DNA of 64,000 nt. Origin: Flaccisagitta enflata (Eukaryota > Chaetognatha > Sagittoidea > Aphragmophora). The stretch covers positions 78,492,001 to 78,556,000 of the forward strand of contig OZ231127.1 in assembly GCA_965153355.1 (NCBI GenBank). The letters are read 5' to 3'. Below, piece by piece: positions 22,804 to 34,389 of this stretch; position 1 is the first letter of the stretch; each line of letters starts with the position of its first letter. Made by a program: the position numbers and the translations under genes. The notes beneath the pieces were generated by a model. That model worked only from the letters and a program-made list of their open reading frames with translations. It was not told where the DNA came from and ran no database searches.

Positions 22804-24150
22804 GACGACGCAGAACCTACAAATCATCAATTTAAATCCTTAAATTTTGTGGAAAAGTGAAATAATGATGAGGATCAGAGATAATGAAAATTGCTACTCT
22901 CATAGTCTAAGCGTCTCTGTTTAAAATGAAGATGCATCCCTTTCTTCTACTTTAAAAGCCGAGATCGTGAAAAAAAAACTCAGATAAAAATCAAAGCTAA
23001 AGCATCTGAAATAATGAACCTCACTCTTTTAATTGTTTTATTTATTTTTGATTAATTTTTTTTCCTGCTTTGGCTAGTCAAAATACTTGTCTGAATGGGT
23101 TATCTAACAAGTATTCCAGTAGAGTATTTTTTTCTCTTCTCAGCCTAAGGAGTGACAGACTTTTCTAATTTTCAATAAAGAAAAAAATGATTTTGATAAA
23201 AAATTTGAATCTGGCTAAGACTAAGACAATATAAGCTTTACCTAAGCAACGAGTGTTCTGAGAATTCTCCTATGATCTGAAGAAAAGAGACCAAGTTTAT
23301 CATCTTTAATTCATGACAAGATAAATCCGAGAGGAGATACGAGATATGCTTTCAAACTGTTTTAAATGGTATTGATGCTATCCAGAGCATCTTTTTTTTT
23401 TTTCAGGCGACCCACAGCCAGAATGCAGGTCTTTTATTTCCCGACTTTTTTTAAAGAAAATCAACATGAGCATTCCCTGTTGTGTGGGTTTTGATATTTT
23501 TGCGCCTTTTTCCCAATCTTATGTTCATATTCTCATACCCACTTTTGTTAGGATCTAACAATTCAATATGCCATGTTCATGATATGGAATTCACGCTCTA
23601 AAGCCAGCAGCAGAGACATGATGCAGGCGAGTATTAAGGTAAAAAACATAGTAACGATCAGAGGGTACAGTTGAGCATCGCTGGAGCGCACCCGCTGTTA
23701 AGGCACGCCCGCCTATAAAGCATACAGCACGCAGCCCATAAGAGATTTTGGAGGGATTTCTACAAAAAGACAGATTTACTATAAGGCGTGATCTTGCTTG
23801 GTCCCTTGGCCTGCGTTCTGTCAGCGACTAAAACCTGAAATGATAGAAATTGATGTTGAGTTTGATGGAGCGATGGTGGTTATATGCAGATTTATACACG
23901 ATCAACATACTTAACTGTATATGTATGAATTGTATGAAGTGTCTTGATATTTTGTGGATGAAGGCTATTGACAGTACTTCATTGGGTTTCGATGATCATT
24001 TTAACGAATCTTTGAAACAAGTTTCCAAAAAAGACCAAAAAAATGGAAAAAAAGACATTCTGAAGGCGGAGTCTAAGGCACCCCAGGAAGGAGGAGGCGG
24101 GATTGTCAAGAAAGGAAAAAAACTAAAAGAGGAAGGCGAGGGGAGAAGGA
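22803..24150. other. Duplicon A unique AT-rich sequence
   Basis: No gene. About 285 bp at 23000-23285 is missing from copy B between two ATCTGAA direct repeats. Confidence 0.6.
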
Positions 24151-24151
24151 A

Positions 24152-24275
24152 AACAAGGCCGGATACACAGCAAGACAGTCGCGGACGGTTGGGCAGGGGC
24201 CCTAAGGCAAAAATCGCTTGCAACTCGAAGATATTTGCGTCGGCCTGACACACTGACCGACGGACCAACCGACAA
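24152..24275 (-). mobile_element. X/Y tail-side fragment (minus), duplicon A
   Basis: AACAAGGCCGGATACACAGC, AGTCGCGGACGGTTGGGC, then a CGACGGACCAACCGAC array. No head; runs directly into family W sequence. Confidence 0.65.
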
Positions 24276-24510
24276 GACACGTCGCTGGCTGCATTCCTTC
24301 GCTCGCACCGCTCGCGCTACACCACTCACTCCAATCACTCCACTCACTCGCGATACAGCGCTCTACCTCACTATGCTCATTCACTCTACTCATGGGCTTG
24401 CTCACTTTGCTCACTCTTTCATAGTATGGTTGAAATTTGTAAATATGTGTTCACGCTGTAAACTCAATTAACGGGAATAATCGCGATTTTTGTCTTTACT
24501 GGAAACTCGC
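24276..24510. mobile_element. Family W fragment, duplicon A
   Basis: Right three-quarters of a W element: TCGCTCGCACCGCTCGC, CATGGGCTTGCTCAC, GTTGAAATTTGTAAATATG, then TTTACTGGAAACTCGCCC. Its left side is fused to a minus-oriented X/Y tail fragment (24152-24275). Confidence 0.6.
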
Positions 24511-24706
24511 CCAAAAAAGAGGAAGATGAAAAGAGGAAATCCTTTGAAAAGACGATGATAAGAAAAAGCGACACGAATTGGCCGACATTTTGTCTTTCTT
24601 CCTTTGTCTCTTTTTCATGTCGTTTTTCAGGTTGAAATTTCGCGATCACTCCCACTTTTACTCCCTTTTTTCCTCGTTGCCTTTTTCCACTTTTACTCCC
24701 TTTTTT

Positions 24707-25070
24707 GGGCAGTGGCCCCAAAGGGCCGATGTCCTGTAGGACACAGGGGTGAACCATTACGTACGTCTCTCCGTCCGTCCGTCTTTCCGTCCCCCCCCCA
24801 GTTATCAAGCCTCAAATTTCCATTGAATAACATGGAAAATTGAAAAAATGCAAACTTCCCAATGAATAACATGGAGAAATGATGAAAAATGAAAAAAATT
24901 TGAAATTCCCATTGAATAACATGGCAAATTGATGAGAAATTGAAAAAAATGCGAAACTCCCATTAAATATCATAGAAAGTTGCTCCAAAGGCCTCAAACA
25001 TGCATTTTCAGGATGTGTAAACATTCACCCCTGTGTCCTACAGGACATTGGCCCTTTGGAGCCGCTGCCC
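24707..25070. mobile_element. Family C element with CCCATTGAATAACATGG minisatellite, duplicon A
   Basis: GGGCAGTGGCCCCAAAGGGC at the left, complement of GCCCTTTGGAGCCGCTGCCC at the right. The TIR extends inward through GATGTCCTGTAGGACACAGG. The body has about four imperfect units of roughly 50 bp containing CCCATTGAATAACATGG. Confidence 0.85.
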
Positions 25071-25171
25071 TGCTCTCACTCCTCTTCTTCAGCCATCACT
25101 TCAAGCAGGGCATCGGGTACCGCTGACCATGTGCGATCCTTGGATGACTTGTTCCTTGTTGCTGTTTTTTT

Positions 25172-25230
25172 AAGTCGCGTGCTACGCGACTCTACACCCC
25201 GCTTTGTCCGTCCGTCCGTCCGAGTAGATT
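25172..25230 (+). mobile_element. X-type head fragment, duplicon A
   Basis: AAGTCGCGTGCTACGCGACT hairpin, ACACCCCGCTTTGTCC and a short GTCC array; no tail. Confidence 0.7.
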
Positions 25231-26172
25231 CAGGAAAAAATTCTTCACTTCTGATCCTTTTTTTCTCTTTGCTACTTTTTCCACTTTTGCTCCCTTTTTT
25301 TCTCTTTGCCGTTTTTTTCCTCTTTACTGCCTTTTTTTCCTCTGCTATTTTTTTCCCATTTTCACTCCCTTTTTTCTCTCAATCTGCTTCCTTTTTTTCT
25401 CTATGCCGTTTTTCCACTTTTACTCCCTTTTTCCCTCTCCTCTTTTCCTTTCTTTTCTTTTTTGTCTGTTCTTTCTTTTTCAACTCCTTTATTTCATTTA
25501 TTGTTCTTTTTTTTACAGTATTACTCGCTTTCAGATTTACCAGCGACTATCGCCGACTGAATAAAAAGAATCGTAAAAAATGTTTTACAGTGTTTTTTAA
25601 TCTATCAAATTTGAACCAGATTAGCTAAAAACTGGCTGGTTAGCATGTTCGAATCTTTTTTGTCAAATTCTTTTATTCAAAGATTTCACATCAAGTTTGA
25701 ATCAAATTGATTAAAAAGTTATCCTATTCTTTTGATACAGTCCTATTTGCTGGATGGGTGGTAGGTCAGTTTAACTAGTTGCATGCTCAAATTATCATGA
25801 TTATTAGACTGAGGTGAGTCCTTCCATTCTGAGACCTCTAATAAAATTTCATGCAAATTGATTGAAAATTGCCAAAGCTATGCATGTTTTTAAAATTTTG
25901 ATCTAGTTTTAGAATTAACGACTAAAGAAATACACTGGTCTGGCATGGCTCCACTTTGTTCCAATAAACCTGTGTCAAAAAGTTCCTTTTTTCCCCCTAA
26001 GTCAATTTCACCCCTGGCATGAGCAAGCCTAATTGCGTCTTTTTCCTGACTGTTGCTGTTCAATTTTCGTCTTCTTTTACCCGTTTTTCTCAATTTGTCT
26101 TTCTATAGAATTATTTTCGCTGATACCTTTTTCTCCTCTGCTGTTTTGATTTTTTAATCCATTTGAATTTTC
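25231..26172. other. Duplicon A pyrimidine-rich then AT-rich unique sequence
   Basis: Imperfect CTCCCTTTTTTTCTCTTTGC units to about 25500, then AT-rich DNA with no gene. Copy B lacks some of the repeat units. Confidence 0.55.
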
Positions 26173-26607
26173 TGCCGCGTGTATGCTATTTAATAACCCA
26201 CTATGTCAGTCCGTGTGTCAGTTTTTCTTTTGGTTGGTCAGTCCGTCACACTTTTTTTTTTTTTTGCGTTTTGGGTGGTTTTTAGTTGCGGACACGCAAC
26301 TCTATAAGAGGCTTTGTCCGTCCGTCCATCCGTCCATCCGTCCATCCGTCTGTCTGTCCATTGGTCCGTCAGCGCGGGTCGAGAAATGGGAAATTGAGTG
26401 TTCTAAAAACTGTTTGTGTATGTTTGAGTGTGTGTGGGGGGTTGGGGTGTGGATGGGGGTTGGACGCCCCTGCCCACCTGTCCGCAACGATATTGTGACG
26501 CCGCGTCACTTGTTATTTTACTGCACCGGCCAAATTACTTTGCCTATTTAATCACTGCCGCCGCCCACCCGCACGCGATTCGGGTAGCCGTGTATCCGGC
26601 CATTTCA
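26173..26607 (+). mobile_element. X-type element interrupted by a Y-prime element, duplicon A
   Basis: Degenerate head GCCGCGTGTATGCTATT; body ...CACACTTTTTTTTT..GCGTTTTGGG. After the Y-prime insertion (26279-26515), CCGCACGCGATTCGGGTAGC and GTGTATCCGGCC resume. Confidence 0.72.
26279..26515 (+). mobile_element. Y-prime hairpin element nested in X, duplicon A
   Basis: Head AGTTGCGGACACGCAACT; GTCCATCC array; GGTTGGGGTGTGGATGGGGG; pairing site GTCCGCAACG. It ends with a second hairpin GTGACGCCGCGTCAC then TTGTTA in place of the GTATCCGGCC terminus. Confidence 0.8.
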
Positions 26608-27075
26608 CACTTTCCTTTCGTTTCCATAAATAACATCTTTCGCTTATTCAAACAGATATTCTTCGTCACTTCAAACAGTTGTAACTTGCGAAATGGTCTA
26701 ATCGATATGAAATCTTAGGCCTCTAGTTCTACTAAAAACATTCGATTTACATTCAAACATTTATACATCATTACACATGAGTTATAAACATTTGGAGTTT
26801 TAATTGGAATGTCCGCAACGATTTGTGCAAGGTGTTAATTTTGGCACAGCTTCTTTTACTGGTGGGTTTCTTAACGAAATAAAGTAACTTCTCTTTCACT
26901 TCCACAATTCTTTCTTAATTCTTCATCCTCCATTCTGTGAATATGAATAAGAATCAACTAGATTTAAAGATATAGTTTTCTATTTGACCTGTAAATTAGA
27001 TTTATCATTTGGTTTATAATTGAATATCCTCTCTGATTTAGTTGTTACTTATTATCTCTGTTTTTCAACTTCTAG

Positions 27076-27249
27076 TTTTTCTAAGAGGCTTTGTCTGTCC
27101 GTCCGTCCGTCCGTCGGTCCATCGGTCCATCGGTCCGTCGGTCCGTCGGTCTGTCGGTCTGTCCGTCAGCATGAGTCAAAAAGTGGAAAACGCGCATATC
27201 CGCCCCTGCCCACCCGTCCGCAACTGGTGGCCGTGTATCCGGCCTTGTT
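27076..27249 (+). mobile_element. Y-type element lacking its head hairpin, duplicon A
   Basis: Starts directly at AAGAGGCTTTGTCTGTCC; tail GTCCGCAACTGGTGGCC and GTGTATCCGGCCTTGTT intact. Copy B (62743-62905) retains the head, so about 27 bases including the hairpin were lost here. Confidence 0.82.
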
Positions 27250-27837
27250 CAAACTGTCTCTCACTTTTCTTCACCCTCTTCACTTCTACCCCCCCCCCCC
27301 GCCACCCCGCCATTTCCCCCCCCCCCTTGTCTTTGTTTCTCTCTTGGCTTTCTCCTCAATCTCGTCCATCTGCTGTTGTTTGTTTCATTTGCAGTTTTAT
27401 CATCTTCTCCTTCTTCTCCTCTTTCTTCTCCTCCTCCTCTTCCTTCTCTTTCTACTGCTCTTGTTCCTCCTCCTCCTCCTCAACTCACCCCGCCATGTGC
27501 CCTGATGGAGATTGGGGGGATTTAACCCTCCTCTCGTCCCCTTCTGTAGAATCCCCCCTTAAATTCCCTTTCTCTCTCTCTCTGTCTCTCTGTCTCTCTG
27601 TCTCTGTCTCTCTGTCTCTTCTCTCTCTCTCTGGGGGTGAGGATGCGGAGGATGCCCAAGGTGGCCTGCGGCCCCAAACTTTCGACTTCTGTCTGACGCT
27701 AGGTCTCTCTCTCTCCGCAAATTCACTCGCAGATGTGAAGAGGGAGACAAAGGAGAAAGTGAAACAAAGGCAAAAACAGAGAAAAAACTTTCCTCAAAAG
27801 AGACAAAAAGAAAGTGATAGAGAAAGAAAGAAAGAAT

Positions 27838-28229
27838 AGTCGCGAAAGCGTCAGATGGTCAGCGGTACCCGTGCCCTCTGCCCAAGAGGAGGCGAAAGCT
27901 GCTGGGCAGAGGCCCCGGCTGGGCCGATGACCTGAGTGTCAACATATGGGGAATTTTCTTCCCTTCCTCCCTTCCTCCTGTGATCTGGCACTTGGCTGAG
28001 ATTTGGACTTCGAGGCTGAGATTTGGGCCTCAAGGCTGGGATCTGGGCCTCCAGGCTAGGATCTGGGCCTTCAGGCTAGGATTTAGGCCTCGAGACTAGG
28101 CTTTGGGCCTTGAGACTGTAATTTGAGGGGGGGACGGAGAAGAAGAAGAAGAAGGAGAAGAAGGAGGAGAAAATTCCCCATATGTGTGAAAGCATAGGTC
28201 ATCGACCCCTTCGGGGCCGCTGCCCAAAA
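27838..28229 (-). mobile_element. Inserted X/C fragment (minus), present only in duplicon A
   Basis: TAGTCGCGAAAGCGTCAGAT and GGTCAGCGGTACCCGTGCCC are the complement of the internal X/C segment. Next come GGCTGGGATCTGGGCCTCAA-type units, then CATAGGTCATCGACCCCTTC and GGGGCCGCTGCCC. It splits a GAAA array that is continuous in copy B. Confidence 0.75.
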
Positions 28230-28262
28230 AACGAAAGAAGCAAGGAAAGAGATAGAGAAAGG

Positions 28263-28266
28263 AGGA

Positions 28267-28322
<56 letters not shown>

Positions 28323-28370
28323 AAGAAAGAAAGAAAGAAAGAAAGAGAGAAAGAAAGAGAGAAAGAAAAA
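28263..28370 (+). repeat. (GAAA)n, duplicon A
   Basis: Counterpart 63700-63870. Confidence 0.95.
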
Positions 28371-28479
28371 GGGGAAAGGACAAAGTGTGTCTGGAGAAGG
28401 AAGACATGGATAGGCGAATTTCATCATTTTCTTCTTTTGTGAAAATGTCAACTTGACGCGAAATGGCAAACTTGACTTC

Positions 28480-28625
28480 CTTTCTTTTCTTTTTTTTCTT
28501 TTTTTCTTTCTTTCTTCCCTTTCCTTCTTTCTTTCTTTCTTTCTCTCTTTCTTTCTTTCTTTCTTTCTTTCTTTATTTCTCTATTTGTTTGTTTGTTTGT
28601 TTGTTTGTTTATTTCTTTCCTTCTT
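28480..28625 (+). repeat. (TTTC)n then (TTTG)n
   Basis: TTTC units followed by six TTTG units at 28583-28607. Confidence 0.95.
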
Positions 28626-28749
28626 TCTCCTGATTTTTTTTCTTTTTCTGTCATGCCAATGAAATCTTCATCCATCACCTTTTAGCTGCAATGTTAAACT
28701 ATACCCCAGTCTGTTTTATAATTACATCTCTCCCGTTTCAATTTTTTTG

Positions 28750-28920
28750 TACAGTTAAATCTAACGGCTTTCATTGGACGAAAGAACTTTGTATATTATA
28801 AACGGAATTCTGTGATTGTCATCATAAGAAATAAAAAACAGTTGTATGGACCATAAATTGGCATCTGTTAGAGGCGGAATTTCGTTGCTGGCGGGTCCAT
28901 TAGAGCGGGGTTCAACTGTA
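28750..28920. mobile_element. pogo/Tigger-like MITE
   Basis: Left TACAGTTAAATCTAACGG and right GAGCGGGGTTCAACTGTA are inverted. The right end matches the CAGTTGAACCCCGCT end of the 16903 copy, so this copy is in the opposite orientation. Confidence 0.7.
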
Positions 28921-29449
28921 ACTTCAATTTTCCCTGACTTTTCCCCTTGTTTACTGTTGATTTGTTTTCTAACTTTTGTTATTCGTCACAATACTGCCAG
29001 TTTTTACGTCAGGTCTTTGATTTTTGCTTCAGTTTCTTAGCTCCTCCCTTGTAGGCTTTCCTATCATTTTTTTTCCTCTCTCTCTCTTTGCTCTCTCTGT
29101 TTTGATCTTTCACATCCACCTAGTTGTCTTCTCTCTTTTTTCTCTCTTTTTATATTTGGTTTTTATTTCTTTCTCTTTTGACTTTGTGTATTTTTTAAGC
29201 GGATCTTCTCTGACTTTTCCCCCACTTGACAAAACACAATATTGATTCTCGCTTCAAAGGAAAGTGTTTAGGTTGGACATATAATACTCTTGGGAGGAAG
29301 AAAAAAAGGAAAAAAGATTCGAAGGTGGAGAAAAAAGGGGAAAATAAGGGAAATAGGTCAGGCAAACAGATAGACACATAGACAGACAGACACATAGACA
29401 GACATATAGACAAAACAGACAGACAGAGAGCAGGGAAAGAGACAAAGAG

Positions 29450-29717
29450 ATGAGAAAGAAAGAAAGAAAGGAAGTGGGGAAGAAAGGGAGAAAGGAAAAA
29501 AGAGTGAAAAAAAGAAGAAAGAAGAAATTGGAAGAAAAGAAAAAGAAAGCGAAAATTAAAGGACGAAAGAAGGAAAGAAAGAAAGATAGATAAATAGATT
29601 GATTGATGGGTAGAAAGGTAGAAAGAAAGAAAAAAAGAAAGAAAGAAAAAAAGAAAGAAAAAAGGAAAGATAAAAGAAAAAAAGAAAGAAAGAAAGAAAG
29701 TAAGAAAGTAAGAAAAA

Positions 29718-29757
<40 letters not shown>

Positions 29758-29815
29758 AAAAAAGAAAGAAAGAAAGAAAGAAAGAGAGAAAGAAAAAAAA
29801 AGAAAGAAAGAAAAA

Positions 29816-29895
<80 letters not shown>

Positions 29896-29943
29896 AAAAA
29901 AGAAAGAAAGAAAGAAAGAAAGAAAAAAAGAAAGAAAGAGAAA
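29450..29943 (+). repeat. (AAAG)n long polypurine array
   Basis: Imperfect AAAG/GAAA array; the segment 29710-29943 is an uninterrupted purine run. Confidence 0.95.
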
Positions 29944-30091
29944 CAACAAAGTAAGGACAAAGAAAAAAGACAGAGAAAGAAAGACAGAAAGAACGACAGA
30001 AAAAAAACGACAAAAAGAAAACGCAAAGTAAAAAGTTGCGGGAAAGGTCTGGTTGCCAGTTGAAAGTCGTCATCATCACTAAAAAAAGAGA

Positions 30092-30833
30092 AACAAGGCC
30101 AAGAGATGTCCAATAGATGCGTCCTCTTTAGACGTAAGATATTATCATACAAATTAATAAGATATAAAGATATTAAGATATAACAATATGAAAATATAAA
30201 GATTCAGGGATGAAGTGATAAATATAAACTGATTCCTCTCCCCCCCCCCACGCCTCTCCACCCCTTCCCCCCCACGCCTCTCAACCCCTTCCCCCCACGC
30301 CTCTCCACCCCTCCCCCCACGCCTCTCCACCCCTCCCCCCACGCCTCTCCACCCCTTCCCCCCCACGCCTCTCCACCCCTCCCCCCACGCCTCTCCACCC
30401 CTCCCCCCACCCTCCCCACCCCTCCCCCCACACCTCCCCACCCCTCATAAGAGACATTTGAGACATATAGGAGATATAAGAGACATAACAGACATATAGG
30501 ATACATATAGGAGACAAAAGAGACAAAGACATAAGAGACATGAGAGACATAGGAGAAATAAGAGACCTAAAATACATAAGAGAAATAAAAGATATAAGAG
30601 ATTTAAGAGATATATAGGAGACAAAAGAGACATATAGGAGACAAAAGAGACAAAAGAGATGAAAGAGATAAAAGAGATAAAAGAGACAAAAGAAATATAA
30701 GAGACAAGAAGATACATGAAGAGAAATGAAGAGAAAACCTTTAAAATCGCATTTTAAAATTTTCGCGTCACATACAGACCTACCTACCAAGGGACAGACC
30801 CTCTTATAGAGATGCGAGGACGCATCTAAAAAA
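30092..30833 (-). mobile_element. Z-type hairpin element (minus), 742 bp
   Basis: Plus strand begins AACAAGGCCAAGAGATGTCC and GATGCGTCCT (30116-30125, tail complement), and ends GATGCGAGGACGCATCT (30811-30827) plus A-run (head complement). The body is a C-rich minisatellite (30239-30443) and a GAGACATA-type purine-rich repeat (about 30450-30730). Head and tail again share an exact 10-nt complement. Confidence 0.82.
30239..30443 (+). repeat. C-rich minisatellite (units of about 22-25 bp)
   Basis: About nine units of CCCCCCACGCCTCTCCACCC with minor length variation. The minus strand is therefore a regular G-run array (GGGGGG then GGGG), a good candidate for G-quadruplex formation. Translations give Gly-Arg-rich frames that I reject as coding. 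Confidence 0.88.
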
Positions 30834-31145
30834 AATATTTCCAATTTTTTGCTCTTTTTCCCTCAGCCACAGGCACAGATGTAAAAAAAGAGGAAAGCAT
30901 TCAAGCGATTGAGAGTATTCGCAGGTGCGGATGAGTTAAGTAGTGCAAATAATATCCTTGAAACACGAATTTAGAGAAAAAAACGCGAGCATTTTGCAGA
31001 CGCGTGTGATGATGGTTGGATGGGATGGAAATCGAACCAACTGACAGATTGACCAACACCTCATTTCTAGATCAAGAGAAAAAAAAATTTAGGTTGGTAA
31101 AGAATATTGAAATTGCCCCCCAAAAATAAATTTCTTTACCAGAAT

Positions 31146-31155
31146 AAGAAAAGGA

Positions 31156-31211
<56 letters not shown>

Positions 31212-31212
31212 G

Positions 31213-31267
<55 letters not shown>

Positions 31268-31292
31268 ATGAAAGAAAGAAAGAGAGTAAGCG

Positions 31293-31363
<71 letters not shown>

Positions 31364-31640
31364 CAGAGAAAGAAAGAGAGCATTTTTAGAGCAAAAACAA
31401 AGTAGAAGAAAGTAAAAAAGAAAGAAAAAGAGAGCAAAAACAAAGTAGAAGAAAGTAAAAAAGAAAGAAAAAGAGAGCAGGAAGAAAGTAAAAAAGAAAG
31501 GAAGAAAGAAAGAAAAAAAGAAAGAAAGAAAGAAGGAAACAAAGAAAGAAAGAAAGAAAGGAAGAAAGAAAGAAAGAAAGAAAGAAAGAGAGAAAGAAAG
31601 AGAGAAAGAAACACAGAAAGAAAGAAAGAAAGAAAATAAG
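31146..31640 (+). repeat. (AAAG)n array with a tandem 50-bp unit
   Basis: Pure AAAG blocks flank a roughly 50-bp unit (AGAGCAAAAACAAAGTAGAA) repeated twice at 31384-31480. Confidence 0.95.
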
Positions 31641-31962
31641 AAATAAGATAAAGGAAAGTGAGAGGTAGCAAGAGCGAGAAGAGACAATGTTATCATGAGG
31701 AAAGATCAGAAATCGACTTCCTCTTTTTTTAAATGTTCCACAGTTCTTCTTTTGTCACAGAATCCGATGATCCAATTGGATTCTATGGTCTTCTTGTTCA
31801 GCCGAAAGGACCGTGGTTCAGAAGAAAAAACACTGTGTGCCAAATTTGACCATTGAGACTTGAGAGCATTCGATGGCGAGAAAATTGTTGTTGTTTTTTT
31901 TCTGCATTGAAAAAGCGCGAACAATGTAATTGTTTTGAGTTTATCAAAAGGGGAGTGAAATG

Positions 31963-32098
31963 ACAAGGCCCCATACACGGCACCACAGTTGCAAACGGTT
32001 GGGCAGGGGCAGCAGTGCAAAAGCCGTTCGCAATTCAAGATTGTGACAGAGGGACCGACGGACCAACCGACACAGCAATGTGTTTACGCGACTAAAAA
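31963..32098 (-). mobile_element. X/Y-type hairpin element (minus), diverged
   Basis: ACAAGGCCCCATACACGGCA, AGTTGCAAACGG, GACCGACGGACCAACC array, then TGTTTACGCGACTAAAAA. Both hairpin arms are mutated. Confidence 0.65.
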
Positions 32099-32099
32099 T

Positions 32100-32250
32100 G
32101 AGAATGTAGTTTTATTTAGTAGCGCGAGCATTTAGTGTCTCTTATGACTAAATTCATGTAACTGTATGAATCTATCAAACGATAAACATCTTAACTGGGG
32201 TATCGTGGGCTGTACCGTGGTTCGGTGTTCGGCTCACGGTGCATGGCCTC

Positions 32251-32306
<56 letters not shown>

Positions 32307-33170
32307 ACACAAAGTTCAGTTTATCGGCTTATATATGGAAATGAAAGTAAGTCGAGAACGGAGAGCATAATCCAGCATAATCTATGATGGATTGCTTAAT
32401 CACACACACACACTCTCTCATGCACACACCTGCTGGCTATAAAATTAAAAACCGAAAGTTGCGATTATCAAGGCTGTTCATTTTCAAATGTCGTGCCCCT
32501 TTTTTGTCATTTTTTTGAAGCCACTCGGACTTGTTGAGAGGAAAATCACACACACAAAAAAAGATAGAGCATAAAAAACCGTTTTCACCCCCCACCCCCT
32601 CATTTATATTGCCCCTCCTCTTCTATACCTTAGTTTTTTGTGACAAAAATAATGAGAAGTTTATAGAAAGACTTAGAACCAAGGCATCCGCCCTTGAATC
32701 TCGCATATATGAATACTTGTCTTGTTAAACTCCTTTAACACCCTAAACTAGGCCATGATGATAGAAAGAGCAACCACCAAAAACCCAATTAGGATCAAAA
32801 AGAAAAAAAAATCTGCCCTGGTTTGTATTTCTTTCTCTACCTTTTTATCCGCTGACATTAACGATTTGAGCCAACGCCTGAGGCAGAGTGGAAAAAAATG
32901 GAGGGAAAAACTTAAGACTTGGGAAAAGAAAAGTTATCCAAAAAGAAAAGAAAGCGAGAAAAAGCATTTTCAACCAAAATGTTGAACTTATACAATTAAT
33001 AAAAAAAACCTTACCAGGAACAGCTCATGGCGCGCTGTGAATCATTGTAAGGCTGCCTACTACTCAGGCATGAGTGCCCATAAAAGCTGAAATGCCACAC
33101 TGCACTTTAAACTGTTCCTGTTTGAACATGTGTTTCAATGAGGTATTACACAAATATTAAATTGGTTTGG
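32100..33170. other. Unique sequence, no gene supported
   Basis: Contains one TC array (32253-32303) and a short ACAC run at 32401. Open frames of 65-76 codons at 32531 and 32755 are Lys/Ser-rich without recognisable domains. Confidence 0.5.
32253..32303 (+). repeat. (TC)n
   Basis: About 50 bp pure. Confidence 0.95.
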
Positions 33171-33591
33171 CACCATCTTTAGTCGTGTGCTACGCGACTC
33201 TACACCCCGCTATGTCGGTCAATTGGTTGGTCGGTCGGTTGGTCCATCGGTCGGTCGTTTGGTTGGTCTCCTTTTTGGGCAGCGGCTCCAATGGGGCCGA
33301 TGACCAATGCTCTCACACATATGGGAGATTTTCTCCTCCTCCTCCTCCTCCTTCTCCGTCCCCCCCCTCCTGGCTCCTAGACCCTTGCGACGGAGCATTT
33401 CCGCCACAATTTCGGCGCGATTTCGACGCGCCTCCTAATCGCCACGCGACTTCCGTTTCCGGTTGGCGCTGAAACCGCGGTTTCCTGTTTCGATTCTTCG
33501 ATTTTTCAGAAGAATTTTTACTTTTTGCTCCTGATGTAACGTGTCACATATAGAGTGGCGTGAATGGCACTACAGTTAGTTTCTATGAGAT

Positions 33592-33593
<2 letters not shown>

Positions 33594-33687
<94 letters not shown>
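33594..33687 (+). repeat. (GA)n
   Basis: About 94 bp pure. Confidence 0.97.
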
Positions 33688-33689
<2 letters not shown>

Positions 33690-33802
33690 TGAATGTCTGA
33701 GAACATCAGGCCATATGTTTTATGAAAAGCGAAAATTGTTGAAGTCGCGGACCATGAGAGAGAGACCAATGGACTAACTGACCTTGGAACCTAGTATTTG
33801 GC

Positions 33803-33804
<2 letters not shown>

Positions 33805-33883
<79 letters not shown>
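33805..33883 (+). repeat. (GA)n
   Basis: About 79 bp pure, 117 bp after the previous array. Confidence 0.97.
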
Positions 33884-33885
<2 letters not shown>

Positions 33886-34389
33886 AATGGCAGATTGGCA
33901 GGTGGGTTGGTAGAGGCAGGCAAGTAACCGATTGCTGTCGGTTTTAAAGATGCAAAACCTGTCATCGATTAGTAAGACAAAATTGTCATCCGATCACACT
34001 TCTCGATTAACTCGCGCGGCTCTACTGGCTCCTGGCTCCAATCTCAGCCTGGAGGCTCCAATCCCAACCATATAGCTCCAATCCAAGCCTCATCGCTCAA
34101 ATTACGGCCTCATAGCTCTAATCCCAGCCTTTAGTGTTATATCCCAGCCTCAATGCTTAAATTCTTGCCCAGCCGCTGCCCCTCTAACCTTCACATCTTA
34201 CACACACTAACACAGTGGCAACAGGTACCGCTGACCATCTGACGCTTTTGCGACTATTACATACTTTTTTGGCGTTTTTGAGCGTTTTGAGAATACGGCT
34301 CCTGCTCAGATGCCCTAATGACCTTCTACAGCACTGCTCCTGCCCACCCGCACGCAACTACGGTAGCCGTGTATCCGGCCTAGTTAGAA

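Larger units (their letters stand above)
33177..34386 (+). mobile_element. X element carrying family C, interrupted by GA arrays
   Basis: Head AGTCGTGTGCTACGCGACTC; GGTCGGTTGGTCC array; family C start GGGCAGCGGCTCCAATGGGG at about 33278. Unrelated GC-rich DNA and two GA arrays follow. Then come CCAATCCCAGCCT-type units (34028-34170), GGTACCGCTGACCATCTGAC, and the tail CCGCACGCAACTACGGTAGC with GTATCCGGCC. Continuity across the GA arrays is inferred. Confidence 0.6.

Noticed and set aside
27020-27839. 265-codon frame across 27042-27839 and its counterpart near 62703-63393
   Set aside because: It crosses a Y element, a pyrimidine tract and TC arrays; the frame differs between duplicons.
29195-30079. 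Longest open frame (294 codons, minus) of Phe-Leu-Ser repeats
   Set aside because: It is a translation of the (AAAG)n array; all frames are open there and no protein domain is present.
32200-32250. GGTATCGTGGGCTGTACC...GGTTCGGTGTTCGGCTC as a possible tRNA
   Set aside because: No A box, no acceptor-stem pairing and no cloverleaf could be built.
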